Below are positions 1 through 8,801 of a stretch of DNA of 64,000 nt, one piece after another. The first letter of the stretch is position 1. Every line of letters starts with the position of its first letter. Made by a program: the position numbers and the translations under genes. Under the pieces are notes generated by a model. The model made no database searches. It was not told the DNA's origin and saw nothing but the letters and a program-made list of their open reading frames with translations. Where the stretch lies: positions 496,001-560,000 of the forward strand of contig NZ_JAPEMM010000001.1 in the NCBI RefSeq assembly GCF_026342735.1. The letters run 5' to 3'. Source of the stretch: Streptomyces sp. NBC_00193. Lineage in GTDB: Bacteria > Actinomycetota > Actinomycetes > Streptomycetales > Streptomycetaceae.

Positions 1-337
1 TGTCCAGCAGCAGGCTCCGCCACGAGCCGGGGCCGGCCGTCAGCCTGCACGGCAGCGGCCGGCCGCCGGCGGCGACGTAGCCCGTGGTGACCTCCTGTTC
101 GCCGCTCAGCACGGCCAGCACCTTCGCGTGGGCGGTCAGCAGCACGCAGCCCAGCGGCAGGGCCAGGTCGTCTGCCAGCCGGCGCAGCGCCGTCGTCTGG
201 GCGGCGGGGACCGGCGCCTCGAACTCGGCCACGCCCGCCACCGGCACCCGGGTCCAGCGCGGAAGGGGCGCGAAGCCACTGCCGGCGGCCAGGACGCCGT
301 GCCAGAACTCTCTGCTGGTGGATGCGTTGAGTGCCAT
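1..337 (-). CDS. NRPS-type protein, N-terminal fragment
   Basis: The first 112 codons of a minus-strand gene that runs off the left edge. The ATG at 335-337 follows AGAGGG seven bases upstream. The visible protein starts MALNASTSREFWHGVLAA and contains PLPRWTRVPVAG and VLLTAHAKVLAVLSG. This resembles the opening of condensation-like regions in Streptomyces nonribosomal peptide synthetases that continue into an adenylation domain; that is recalled family resemblance, and no catalytic motif is inside the window. It lies 64 bp downstream of the carrier/terminal-domain gene and is probably co-transcribed with it. It is likely the amino-acid-activating partner of that protein. It could instead be a stand-alone condensation enzyme. 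Confidence 0.6.
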   Translation of the reverse strand, partial: MALNASTSREFWHGVLAAGSGFAPLPRWTRVPVAGVAEFEAPVPAAQTTALRRLADDLALPLGCVLLTAHAKVLAVLSGEQEVTTGYVAAGGRPLPCRLTAGPGSWRSLLLD

Positions 338-401
338 GAGGAATCCCTCTCCCGTACTGGTTGGGGTGGTGGTGTGGTCGGTCGTCAGACGCGACGCTGC
401 G

Positions 402-2999
402 TCAGATGCTCTGGTTCAGGAAAGTCGCGGGGGCGTTGTCGGGCAGCGGCCGGGCCGGGTTCCCTGCCCACCGGGCCCGCCCTGGGACCTGCTCGCCCTT
501 CATGAGGAAGGAGTCGCAGGCGAGTTCGACGCCGTCCGCCAGCGTCACGCCGTAGTGGACGAACGCGCCGACACCGAGGGTGCAGCCGTCTCCGATCGTG
601 GTGCGGTCGGACTTGAAGGCGCCGTCCTCCTGCGAGTGGCACTGGACCACCGTGCCGGCGTTCAGCGTGCAGTCGTCGCCGATGGTGACGAGGGTCCGCT
701 CCGGGAAGAAGCAGCCGTCGTCGAAGACCCGCTTGCCGATCCGCGCGCCCAGCAGGCGCCAGACGAGGTTCTTGAACGGGGTCCCGTCGAAGGCCTGCAT
801 ATAGGGGACGGAGGCCGCCTTCCAGTAGCGCTCGTGCCGCCAGAACGGCTGCTCGTAGATCGAGCAGTACAGCGGTTCCTGGTCCTTGAACCCGGTGGTG
901 GCCCGTTCGATCAGCGCGAAGTGGACGACGGTGAACAGCGTGCCGAGGACCGCGGCCAGCGCGAACGCCGACGCGCCCAGCGAGGGGTACAGGGCTGCGG
1001 CGCCGAGGCCGAGGAGACTCAGGCCGAAGATGTGGATCCACCGCGCCGTCAGGTACAGCCCCGCCGTGACGGCGTTGTGCCGGTTCTTGGCGGCCAGGCG
1101 CCGGCGCAGCTCGCTGCCGCTCTCCAGCTCCTGGAACCGGGTGTCCCGCAGCACCGTGCGCGGAATGGCGAAGGAGGGCGAGCCCAGCAGGCCCACGTTC
1201 TCCCGTACTTCTCCGTCGACCGGGACCATCACCTTCGTCGCCAGCAGACAGTTGTCACCGGTCTTGGCCCTCGCGGGATAGGCGATGTGGTTGCCGAGGA
1301 AGCTGTGGGCGCCGATCGAGACCCGGGACAGTCTGAACGACGTGCTGGAGTACTCGGCGTTGATGACCGACAGGCCGTCGGCGACCATCGTGCCGCTGCC
1401 CACCGAGCTCAGGAACGGGGTGTCCTGCTTCATTTCGCTGCCGAAGTTCGAACCGGTCTGCGTGACGCGGGACAAGTCGTAGCCGAGGTAGCGCAGGTAG
1501 TGGACGATCGCGGAGCTGTCCCCGAACAGCATCGCGAAGAGCTTCCTGTTGGTCAGGAGCGCGATGGCCCGCTGCAGCCCGTACTGGAAGCCGTAGAGCG
1601 GATGGACCGTGTCCGGCTCGACCGCCAGGTTGAGCAGGCGGGGCACCACGCCCTGGACGACCAGCCCGGCGAGAACGGCGCCGAAGAACAGCACGAAGGA
1701 CGCGGCCAGTGCACCCAGGTAGAACGTCCCGCTGGTGAACGCCGACGTCCCGGCCTGCGGCGTCGGCGTGTGCAGCTGCGGCAGTGCGGCCAGCAGCACG
1801 GTGACGCCTCCGGTGGCCAGCGGCAGGTACACCAGCGCCAGGGCGAGCAGCTGCCCGGCGGTGTAGCGGACCTTCCTGGCGGTGGAGCAGTCGACGGGAC
1901 CGACCGTACGGAAGTCCGTGCCGGTGGGCTCGGCCGGTGACCCGTGCCGGCGCTCGCCGGCGGGGACCGCCTGACCGGCGTGCAGGCTGGAGGCGTGCCC
2001 GAGCTGGGCCCGGCTGCCCATCGACGTGTGGATGTCGAGGACGGTCTGCTCGCCGACGAGGACCTCGTCGCCGAGGGTGACGGGGCCGGTCTGGATGACA
2101 CCGGCGTGTGCCCGGTAGCAGGAGAAGAGCACGTCCTTGCGGATCACCGTTCCGTCACCGATCGTGAGCAGATCGGTACAGACGGGGACGTGCGTGGAGA
2201 AGACCGCCACGTTGCGCCCGATCTTCGCGCCCAGCGCCCTCAGGTACGCCACGTACACCGGCGATCCGACGAACAGGCGGGCGGGACTCGTCCGGATCAA
2301 GGTCTTGACCAGCCACCAGCGCACGTAGCCGAGGCTCCAGACGGGGAACTCGCGGGGCGTGAAACGTCCGATGAGGGTCCACTTCGCCACGATCGGCACC
2401 AGACACAGACCGGCGAAGCCGGCGCTGCCCACCAGTACGGACCGCAGGTAGCCGTCGAGCACGCCGGCACCGGCACCGATCCACTCCACGCCGCGGACCG
2501 CGGCCAGGGCGGCGAGGTAGGAGTAGCCGAGGAACGCCAGGAGCTGCAGCATGCCGCACAGCAGGTACTGGCCGGTGCGCGCCCGGGCAGCAGACCCGGA
2601 GGGCTCGGAAGACGCGGAGGACGCAGTGGCCACGGGCTCGGAGGCCATGGGCCCGGAGGCCACGGGCTCGGCCCGGGTGAGCGCGGCGGCCAGGCTGTCG
2701 ACCGTGGGATGACGGTAGACGTCCTTCATCGACACGGGCGGCAGGTCCGCCCGCTTCCGCACGCGGGCGCAGAACCCTGCCATCACCAGCGAGTCGGCGC
2801 CCAGATCATCGAAGAAGTTGCTGTCGCCCGGTACCCGGTCCACACCCACGACGCCGGCCAGCACCTCCGCGAGGAGCCGCGCGGTCTCGGCCGCCGGGCC
2901 GCCGGACGTGCCGGGTGACCGGTCTTCGGACGCGCTGCCGGAAACCGGAGGCGTCGAGGTGCCGGGCGGGCCGGCCGTCGGGGTGTGGGCGGATGTCAT
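402..2999 (-). CDS. Carrier protein fused to Pls/PosA-type NRPS terminal membrane domain
   Basis: The protein has 865 residues. Residues about 36-108 are a peptidyl-carrier domain with the phosphopantetheine serine in FFDDLGADSL (Ser70). The rest alternates pairs of hydrophobic helices (about 143-205, 380-450, 655-700) with three soluble blocks rich in hexapeptide-type turns (for example IGRNVAVF, TIGDGTVI, TIGDDCTLNAGTV), as in left-handed beta-helix acyltransferase folds. This is the architecture of the NRPS terminal domain of epsilon-poly-lysine synthetase (Pls) relatives: six membrane spans around three tandem soluble domains that form amide bonds on the carrier-bound amino acid. Here it is separated from the adenylation enzyme. 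The ATG at 2999 follows GAGGAGACCCCC. The frame stays open upstream to 3140 but has no ribosome binding site there. It is divergent from the SbnA-like gene. Confidence 0.85.
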   Translation of the reverse strand: MTSAHTPTAGPPGTSTPPVSGSASEDRSPGTSGGPAAETARLLAEVLAGVVGVDRVPGDSNFFDDLGADSLVMAGFCARVRKRADLPPVSMKDVYRHPTVDSLAAALTRAEPVASGPMASEPVATASSASSEPSGSAARARTGQYLLCGMLQLLAFLGYSYLAALAAVRGVEWIGAGAGVLDGYLRSVLVGSAGFAGLCLVPIVAKWTLIGRFTPREFPVWSLGYVRWWLVKTLIRTSPARLFVGSPVYVAYLRALGAKIGRNVAVFSTHVPVCTDLLTIGDGTVIRKDVLFSCYRAHAGVIQTGPVTLGDEVLVGEQTVLDIHTSMGSRAQLGHASSLHAGQAVPAGERRHGSPAEPTGTDFRTVGPVDCSTARKVRYTAGQLLALALVYLPLATGGVTVLLAALPQLHTPTPQAGTSAFTSGTFYLGALAASFVLFFGAVLAGLVVQGVVPRLLNLAVEPDTVHPLYGFQYGLQRAIALLTNRKLFAMLFGDSSAIVHYLRYLGYDLSRVTQTGSNFGSEMKQDTPFLSSVGSGTMVADGLSVINAEYSSTSFRLSRVSIGAHSFLGNHIAYPARAKTGDNCLLATKVMVPVDGEVRENVGLLGSPSFAIPRTVLRDTRFQELESGSELRRRLAAKNRHNAVTAGLYLTARWIHIFGLSLLGLGAAALYPSLGASAFALAAVLGTLFTVVHFALIERATTGFKDQEPLYCSIYEQPFWRHERYWKAASVPYMQAFDGTPFKNLVWRLLGARIGKRVFDDGCFFPERTLVTIGDDCTLNAGTVVQCHSQEDGAFKSDRTTIGDGCTLGVGAFVHYGVTLADGVELACDSFLMKGEQVPGRARWAGNPARPLPDNAPATFLNQSI

Positions 3000-3319
3000 G
3001 GGGGTCTCCTCGGATTGCGCCGTCGGACGGTGCATCCGGCATCGAGGCCCCACGCCTTCGAGGGTGGACCGCAATGCCGCCCCTCCAGTAGGCCCGGCCG
3101 GGAGGGGCCCGTCATGCCGCTGAATCTCGTGGCTTGACACCGCGCGTCCGCCACTCCGAGCGACCGAGCGACGGACGGAGCCGGGCTCCCCCGCCGCGGC
3201 TACCCCTGATCACGTCCGGCGTCAAGCCCCGAGATCCGGTGGCATGACAGGGCCGCGGTCACCCGGCGTACTGAAGGGGTCCCGAAGAGCGCGAGTGCGC
3301 GTGTACAGGGAGGTATCCC
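3000..3319. promoter_or_regulatory. Divergent intergenic region between the NRPS terminal-domain gene and the SbnA-like gene
   Basis: These 320 bp contain no convincing gene and must carry the promoters of both divergent genes. A TTGACA lies at 3134-3139 on the plus strand but lacks a good -10 at normal spacing, so no promoter is assigned. The ribosome binding sites at both ends (GAGGAGAC for the left gene, GGGAGGT for the right gene) are strong. I see no clear operator palindrome. Confidence 0.4.
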
Positions 3320-4303
3320 ATGCCGGTCATATCCACACCCCAGGCATTCATCCAGGACGACCTGTACGTCGACCTCGAGGCGATCACCGGACACCGGCTG
3401 TTCCTCAAGTGCGAGGGATTCAACTTCGCGGGGTCCATCAAGCTCAAGGCCGCGACCGCCATGGTCGAGGCCGCCGAACGCGACGGCCTGCTCACCCCCG
3501 GCTCGACCCTGGTCGAATCCTCCTCCGGCAACCTCGGCGTGGCCCTGAGCATGATCGCGGCCAGCAAGGGCTACCGGTTCGTGTGCGTGACCGACTCCCG
3601 CTGCAACCTGGCGACCCGGCTCCTCCTGGAAGCGCTCGGCGCGCAGGTCCACATCATCACCGAGCCCTCACCCACCGGCGGCCTGCTCGGCGCCCGCATC
3701 GACCACGTCCGCGCCCTGTGCGCCTCCGACGACCGCTACGTGTGGCTCAACCAGTACACGAACCTCAACAACCAGATCGCCCACTACCGCACCACCGCGC
3801 CGGCCATCGCCCGCGCCTTCCCCGACCTCGACGTCCTCTTCGTCGGGGCCGGCACCACCGGGACCCTCATGGGGTGCGCCCGCTACTTCCGCTCCTGGCA
3901 CCGCCCGGTGCGCATCGTCGCGATCGACGTGGAGGGCTCCGCCACCTTCGGATACCCACCCGGCCGTCGCATGATCCCCGGCCTCGGCACCAGCATCCGC
4001 CCGCCGCTCCTCGACACCTCCTACGTCGACGACGTGGTGCACGTCGACGAAGCCGAGACGATCCGCACGTGCCATCAACTGGCCCGCCACGGCTTCGTCT
4101 TCGGCGGCTCCACCGGCACCGTCGTCAGCGGCGCCACACAATGGCTGGCCCGGCAGGAACACCCGTTGACCGCGGTCACCATCGCCCCCGACCTCGGCGA
4201 GCGCTACCTGGAAACCGTCTACCAGACCGCCTGGGTCCAAGACCTCTACGGCGAGGACGTACTCGAGCCCCGGCCCGAGCTCGAAACCCGCGCACTCGGA
4301 TGA
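3320..4303 (+). CDS. SbnA-like PLP-dependent 2,3-diaminopropionate biosynthesis enzyme
   Basis: The 327-residue protein belongs to the cysteine-synthase fold (fold type II PLP enzymes). The Schiff-base lysine is in FAGSIKLKAA (Lys41), the substrate loop is ESSSGNLG, and the phosphate-binding loop is GAGTTGTLMG. SbnA enzymes join O-phosphoserine and glutamate to give N-(1-amino-1-carboxy-2-ethyl)glutamate, which an SbnB dehydrogenase cleaves to L-2,3-diaminopropionate. No SbnB is visible in the window; it may lie left of the edge. Start chosen at the ATG after GGGAGGTATCCC. The divergent position next to an NRPS terminal-domain gene makes supply of diaminopropionate to that synthetase likely. 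Alternatives are cysteine synthase or another beta-replacement enzyme. Confidence 0.8.
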   Translation: MPVISTPQAFIQDDLYVDLEAITGHRLFLKCEGFNFAGSIKLKAATAMVEAAERDGLLTPGSTLVESSSGNLGVALSMIAASKGYRFVCVTDSRCNLATRLLLEALGAQVHIITEPSPTGGLLGARIDHVRALCASDDRYVWLNQYTNLNNQIAHYRTTAPAIARAFPDLDVLFVGAGTTGTLMGCARYFRSWHRPVRIVAIDVEGSATFGYPPGRRMIPGLGTSIRPPLLDTSYVDDVVHVDEAETIRTCHQLARHGFVFGGSTGTVVSGATQWLARQEHPLTAVTIAPDLGERYLETVYQTAWVQDLYGEDVLEPRPELETRALG

Positions 4304-4314
4304 ATCGGATAAAG

Positions 4315-4349
4315 CCGAGGGCCCCACCGCCGCGCGGTGGAGCCCTCGG
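4315..4349. terminator. Bidirectional hairpin terminator
   Basis: The left arm 4315-4329 pairs with 4335-4349: an outer 8-bp stem CCGAGGGC/GCCCTCGG and an inner 6-bp stem CCACCG/CGGTGG, separated by a one-base mismatch. It sits 11 bp after the SbnA-like stop and 26 bp before the end of the convergent methyltransferase gene, so it can serve both. Confidence 0.8.
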
Positions 4350-4375
4350 TCACGCACACCACCCGGACCCGCAGG

Positions 4376-5710
4376 TCAGGCGTCCTTCGCCACTCGTTCC
4401 AGGATCGCCACGCACTCCACGTGGTGGGTCATCGGGAAGAGGTCGAAGGCGCGCAGGGTGCGGACCTTGTAGCCCGCCTCCTGGAAGTAGCCCAGGTCGC
4501 GGGCCAGGGCTGCCGGGTCGCAGGCCACGTAGGCGATGCGGCGCGGGGTGAGGCCGGCCACCTGGCGGACCGTCTGCTTGCCCGCGCCCGCGCGGGGCGG
4601 GTCCAGGACGACCAGGTCGCATTCCGTGATGCCGGTCTTCGGGAGGATCGCCTCGACCTTGCCCTGCTCGATGCGGACGCGGGGGAAGTCGGCGAGGTTG
4701 TGGCGGGCGTCCTCGACCGCGCGCTTCGTGGACTCGATGCCCAGCACCGCGCCGGTTTCGCCGAGGCGTTCCGCGAGGGCGCCCGCGAAGATGCCGACGC
4801 CGCAGTAGAGGTCGAGGGCCATCTCGCCCTTGCGGGGCATCAGGCCCTGCATGACGGCCTTGATCAGGGTGTCGGCGGCCTGGGGGTGGACCTGCCAGAA
4901 GCCGCCCATGCCGACGCGGTACGTACGGCCGTCCGCGCGCTCGCGCACGAAGGGGCGGCCGTGGACGCGGTGGACTCCGCCGTCCTTCTCCTCGACGCGG
5001 AGCACGGAGACCGGCTTGTCGAGCTCGACGAGCGGGAGGCGGCCGCCCGGGCGGGGGGTCAGGACCACCTGGCGGTCGCCCGAGCCCGTGGCGGCGATGG
5101 CCTCGACGGTGGCCATCTGCGGCCAGTCCTGCTGCTCGATGCCGAGCTCGGTGACGCCCGGCGCGGCGATCATGCAGTGGTCGACCGGCTGGATGTCGTG
5201 CGAGCGGTGCTTGCGCAGGCCCGCGACTCCGTCCGCGTCGATCGCGTACTGGACGCGGGTGCGCCACTGCGGGACCTGCCCGGCGGGCACCTTGTCGCCC
5301 TCGGCCGGCATGACCGTACCGTCCCAGCCGGCCTGCTCCGGGGTGAGCCCGGCGAGCCGCAGCAGCTGCTCGGCGATGACCTCGCCCTTGAGCCGGCGCT
5401 GGGCGCCCGGCTTGGCGTGCTGCCAGTCGCAGCCGCCGCACTTGTCGGGGCCGGCGTACGGGCAGGGGGCCTCGACGCGGTCCTTGGAGGGGTCGAGGAC
5501 GGTGATGGCGTCGGCGCGCAGGAAGCGGGAGTCGACGTCGCCCTCGGTGACCTTGGCGATGACCTTCTCGCCCGGCAGGGTGTGCCGGACGAACAGGACG
5601 CGGCCCTCGGCGGTCCGGGCGATGCAGTGCCCGCCGTGCGCGACGGGGCCGACCTCGACCTCGTACTCCTCCCCGACCAGTGACTGCTTCTCGTTCTGCT
5701 CGCTCGTCAT
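4376..5710 (-). CDS. TRAM-domain 23S rRNA/tRNA uracil-C5 methyltransferase (RlmD/TrmA family)
   Basis: The 444-residue SAM-dependent RNA methyltransferase has an N-terminal TRAM/OB-fold (about 10-75). An iron-sulfur cysteine cluster motif, CPYAGPDKCGGC, lies at 83-94. The SAM-binding motif is LDLYCGVGIFAGAL, the Asp-Pro-Pro motif is VVLDPPRAG, and the nucleophilic cysteine is in YVACDPAALA. Members methylate C5 of a uridine in 23S rRNA or tRNA; the target cannot be read from sequence. The ATG start at 5710 is preceded by AAGGAG a little far upstream. It follows the KimA-like permease gene in the same direction, but a hairpin between them suggests separate transcription. Confidence 0.9.
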   Translation of the reverse strand: MTSEQNEKQSLVGEEYEVEVGPVAHGGHCIARTAEGRVLFVRHTLPGEKVIAKVTEGDVDSRFLRADAITVLDPSKDRVEAPCPYAGPDKCGGCDWQHAKPGAQRRLKGEVIAEQLLRLAGLTPEQAGWDGTVMPAEGDKVPAGQVPQWRTRVQYAIDADGVAGLRKHRSHDIQPVDHCMIAAPGVTELGIEQQDWPQMATVEAIAATGSGDRQVVLTPRPGGRLPLVELDKPVSVLRVEEKDGGVHRVHGRPFVRERADGRTYRVGMGGFWQVHPQAADTLIKAVMQGLMPRKGEMALDLYCGVGIFAGALAERLGETGAVLGIESTKRAVEDARHNLADFPRVRIEQGKVEAILPKTGITECDLVVLDPPRAGAGKQTVRQVAGLTPRRIAYVACDPAALARDLGYFQEAGYKVRTLRAFDLFPMTHHVECVAILERVAKDA

Positions 5711-5762
5711 GGTGGGGAGACTCCAAGGAGATGTGGATCAGAAGATCGGATCGGATCAAAAG

Positions 5763-5814
5763 GAACGGCCGGACGGCCGACCCACCAGTTTACGTGGATC
5801 TCGTCCGGCCGTTC
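5763..5814 (-). terminator. Intrinsic terminator of the KimA-like permease gene
   Basis: A perfect 13-bp stem: GAACGGCCGGACG at 5763-5775 pairs with CGTCCGGCCGTTC at 5802-5814. On the minus strand it is followed by CTTTTG, a short U-tract. It lies 24 bp beyond the permease stop codon. Confidence 0.8.
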
Positions 5815-5838
5815 GCCACCCTGCGGCGGCGTGCTCCG

Positions 5839-7890
5839 TCAGCCCTTGGCCGCCGGGTCCTTCGGCCGCGGGGCGTCCACCGGCCCGCGGCGCACCGCGC
5901 CCGGGGCGTTCCACTCCGCGCGCTTCTTCGCCCGCTTCTTGGCCAGCTCCGAGGACTCCAGCTGGTAGGGCACCGAGGTGACCATCACGCCGGGCGTGAA
6001 GAGCAGGCGGCCCTTGAGGCGCAGCGCGCTCTGGTTGTGGAGGAGGTGTTCGTACCAGCGGCCGACGACGTACTCGGGGATGTACACGCTGACGGCGTCG
6101 CGCGGGTTCTCGCTGCGCAGGCCCTTCACGTACTCGACGACCGGGCGGGTGATCTCGCGGTACGGGGAGTCGAGGATCTTGAGCGGAACGTTGATGCCGC
6201 GCCGCTCCCACTCCTCGCGCAGGGCCTTGGTCTCGACCGGGTCGACGCTGATGCTGAGCGCCTCCAGCCGGTCCGAGCGGGTCAGCTTGGCGAAGGCCAG
6301 GGCGCGCAGGGTGGGCTTGTGGACCTTGGAGACCAGGACGATGGAGTGGACCCGGGAGGGGCGCACGCTGTCGTCGCTCGGGCCCTCCGCGGCGGCGATC
6401 TCCTCGGCGACCCGGTCGTAGTGCTTGCGGATCGCGGACATCGTTCCGTAGAAGATGACCATGCCCAGCAGGGCGACCCAGGCGCCGTGGGTGAACTTGG
6501 TGGCCAGGACGACCACCAGCACCATGCCGGTGAAGAAGGCGCCGAAGGTGTTGATCGCCCGGGACCGGTGCATCCGGCGGCGCGCCGCCGGATCGCGCTC
6601 GGCGCGCAGGTGGCGGTTCCAGTGCCGGACCATGCCGATCTGGCTCAGCGTGAAGGAGACGAAGACGCCGACGATGTAGAGCTGGATCAGCTTCGTCGAG
6701 TCGGCGTCGTAGATCCACACCAGCAGCATCGCGGCGCCCGCGAGCAGCACGATGCCGTTGGAGAAGGCGAGGCGGTCTCCGCGGGTGTGCAGCTGGCGCG
6801 GCAGGTAGCGGTCCTGGGCGAGGATCGAGCCGAGCAGCGGGAAGCCGTTGTACGCGGTGTTCGCGGCGAGGAAGAGGACGAGCGCGGTGGCCGCGGCGAG
6901 CAGGATGAAGAGGAAGCTGCCGTTGCCGAAGACGGCCTCGGCGACCTGGGAGATGACCGGGTGCTGAACGTACCCGCTGCCGACCGGGACGCCGTTCTCC
7001 AGCAGGTCGGTGGCGGGCTTCTCCGCCATCTTGACGTCGGTGGCCATGGCCAGGCCGATGATCCCGCAGAACATGGTGACGGCCAGGCCGCCCATGAGGG
7101 CGAGGGTGGTGGCCGCGTTCTTGCTCTTGGGCTTGCGGAAGGCGGGTACGCCGTTGCTGATGGCCTCGACGCCCGTGAGGGCCGCACAGCCGGAGGAGAA
7201 GGCGCGCAGCAGCAGGAAGACCAGCGCGAAGCCGGCGATCCCCTGATGCTCGGCCTTGATCTCCAGGCCGGCCGTCGGGGCCTCCATGGTGTCGCCCATG
7301 ACCAGGCCGCGCCAGGCGCCCCAGGCGATCATCACGAAGACGGCGCCGACGAACACGTAGGTCGGGATCGCGAAGAGATTCCCGGATTCCTTCACACCGC
7401 GCAGATTCATCAGCGTGAGCAGCAGAATCATGATCATCGCGGAGAGCACTTTGTGCTCGATGACGAAATCGACGGCGGAGCCGAGATTCTCGACCCCGGA
7501 GGAGATCGATACGGCGACCGTGAGGACGTAGTCGACGAGCAGGGCGCTCGCGACGGTGAGACCGGCCCGGGGTCCGAGGTTGGTGTTGGCGACCTCGTAG
7601 TCACCGCCGCCGCTGGGGTAGGCGTGGACGTTCTGCCGGTAGGAGGCGACCACGGTGAACATCAGCACGACGACCGCGACGGCGATCCAGGGGCTGAAGT
7701 GATACGCCGACACGCCTGCGATCGACAGGACCAGCAGGACCTCGCCAGGGGCATATGCCACCGAGGAGAGCGGGTCGGACGCGAAGACAGGGAGGGCGAT
7801 CCGCTTGGGAAGGAGTGTTTCCCCGAGGCGGTCGCTGCGTAGCGCCCGGCCGATCAGGATCCGTTTGGGCACGTCGGTCAGTTTGGACAC
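5839..7890 (-). CDS. APC-superfamily permease, probably KimA-like potassium importer
   Basis: A 683-residue integral membrane protein with about 12 hydrophobic helices, including FASDPLSSVAYAPGEVLLVL and YPSGGGDYEVANTNLG. A soluble UspA-like C-terminal domain (about 480-640) contains VHSIVLVSKVHKPTLRALAF. This layout matches the YdaO/KimA branch of the amino-acid-polyamine-organocation superfamily, whose studied members import K+; many relatives are only annotated as amino acid permeases. The GTG at 7890 (VSKLTDVPKR) is preferred, although the frame stays open to 7935. The divergent gene pair encodes TrkA-type K+ regulators, and kdpDE lies nearby, which supports potassium as substrate by context. 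Confidence 0.75.
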   Translation of the reverse strand: MSKLTDVPKRILIGRALRSDRLGETLLPKRIALPVFASDPLSSVAYAPGEVLLVLSIAGVSAYHFSPWIAVAVVVLMFTVVASYRQNVHAYPSGGGDYEVANTNLGPRAGLTVASALLVDYVLTVAVSISSGVENLGSAVDFVIEHKVLSAMIMILLLTLMNLRGVKESGNLFAIPTYVFVGAVFVMIAWGAWRGLVMGDTMEAPTAGLEIKAEHQGIAGFALVFLLLRAFSSGCAALTGVEAISNGVPAFRKPKSKNAATTLALMGGLAVTMFCGIIGLAMATDVKMAEKPATDLLENGVPVGSGYVQHPVISQVAEAVFGNGSFLFILLAAATALVLFLAANTAYNGFPLLGSILAQDRYLPRQLHTRGDRLAFSNGIVLLAGAAMLLVWIYDADSTKLIQLYIVGVFVSFTLSQIGMVRHWNRHLRAERDPAARRRMHRSRAINTFGAFFTGMVLVVVLATKFTHGAWVALLGMVIFYGTMSAIRKHYDRVAEEIAAAEGPSDDSVRPSRVHSIVLVSKVHKPTLRALAFAKLTRSDRLEALSISVDPVETKALREEWERRGINVPLKILDSPYREITRPVVEYVKGLRSENPRDAVSVYIPEYVVGRWYEHLLHNQSALRLKGRLLFTPGVMVTSVPYQLESSELAKKRAKKRAEWNAPGAVRRGPVDAPRPKDPAAKG

Positions 7891-7958
7891 GCAGAGGATC
7901 GTAAGCGTTCGAAATCGGCCTGACGAACCCCCCACCCCCTATACGGCGTGAAGTCCCA

Positions 7959-8002
7959 CCGCATCCGGGGCAAAGGAGCGCCGCATCCAGGGCAAAGGAA
8001 CG
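7959..8002. repeat. Tandem 22-bp imperfect direct repeat in a divergent promoter region
   Basis: Two adjacent 22-bp copies (7959-7980 and 7981-8002) share 20 of 22 positions around the core GGGCAAAGGA. They lie 69 bp upstream of the permease start and 131 bp upstream of the first trkA start, so they may be regulator sites for either gene. Confidence 0.6.
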
Positions 8003-8019
8003 CAGCCGACCGTCCAAAT

Positions 8020-8035
8020 GGTCACACTGGTGACC
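8020..8035. promoter_or_regulatory. Inverted repeat, possible operator upstream of trkA pair
   Basis: GGTCAC at 8020-8025 and GTGACC at 8030-8035 form a 6-4-6 palindrome, about 98 bp upstream of the trkA GTG. The binding factor is unknown. Confidence 0.4.
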
Positions 8036-8132
8036 GCCCGTGTGTAGCTTGGGCCATGGTCTGAGACCCTGTTAAGCCAGAGCAGCAATGAGGCTGGAAC
8101 CCAGCGAGCCGCTGACAGCCGGAAGGACGGCC

Positions 8133-8801
8133 GTGCACATCGTCATTATGGGCTGCGGAAGAGTGGGCTCCGCCCTCGCGCAGACCCTGGAACAGCAGGG
8201 GCATACGGTCGCGGTCATCGACCAGGACCCCACCGCATTCCGCCGGCTGGGAGCCGGATTCGGCGGCCGTCGCGTCACCGGGGTCGGCTTCGACCAGGAC
8301 ACGCTGCGCGAGGCCGGCATCGAGGAGGCGGGCGCCTTCGCCGCGGTGAGCAGTGGTGACAATTCCAACATCATCGCCGCCCGGGTGGCCCGCGAGATGT
8401 TCGGCATCGAGAACGTCGCCGCCCGCATCTACGACCCCAAGCGCGCCGAGGTCTACCAGCGCCTGGGCATCCCCACCGTCGCCACCGTCCGCTGGACGGC
8501 CGACCAGATGCTCCGCCGGCTGCTGCCTTCGGGCGCCGAGCCGCTGTGGCGCGACCCGAGCGGCGGTGTCCAGCTCGCGGAGGTGCACACCTCCACCGCC
8601 TGGATCGGCCAGAAGGTCAGCCGGCTGCAGGAGGAGACCGGCGTCCGCGTCGCCTTCCTCACCCGGCTGGGCGAGGCCATGCTGCCGACGTCGGCGACCG
8701 TCCTCCAGGAGGGCGACCTCGTCCACGTGATGATGCGCACGGACGAGATCGACAAGGTGGAGGCCGCCTTCGCCGAGGGGCCTGAGGAGGCACACGCATG
8801 A
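8133..8801 (+). CDS. TrkA-family potassium uptake regulatory protein
   Basis: A 222-residue protein with an N-terminal RCK/Rossmann domain (VHIVIMGCGRVGSALA, then VIDQDP as the acidic ribose-binding end of beta-2) and a C-terminal TrkA-C domain (about 135-215). Such proteins bind nucleotides and gate K+ transporters at the membrane. The GTG at 8133 follows GGAAGG; an upstream in-frame ATG at 8088 lacks a ribosome binding site. It overlaps the next trkA gene by 4 bp (ATGA), so the two are translationally coupled, like the CeoB/CeoC pairs of mycobacteria. It is divergent from the KimA-like permease. Confidence 0.9.
   Translation: MHIVIMGCGRVGSALAQTLEQQGHTVAVIDQDPTAFRRLGAGFGGRRVTGVGFDQDTLREAGIEEAGAFAAVSSGDNSNIIAARVAREMFGIENVAARIYDPKRAEVYQRLGIPTVATVRWTADQMLRRLLPSGAEPLWRDPSGGVQLAEVHTSTAWIGQKVSRLQEETGVRVAFLTRLGEAMLPTSATVLQEGDLVHVMMRTDEIDKVEAAFAEGPEEAHA

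Noticed and set aside
84..1940. A 618-codon open frame on the plus strand at the left edge
   Set aside because: It runs opposite the carrier/terminal-domain gene, whose beta-helix and membrane pattern is clear. The plus-strand product is low-complexity with no motif.
3000..3140. A 47-residue N-terminal extension of the carrier/terminal-domain protein
   Set aside because: No ribosome binding site precedes the upstream codon, while GAGGAGAC lies directly before the ATG at 2999.
7891..8132. A c-di-AMP (ydaO-type) riboswitch upstream of the KimA-like or trkA genes
   Set aside because: The region is only about 240 bp and shows a tandem repeat and a short palindrome but no recognisable conserved riboswitch helices.
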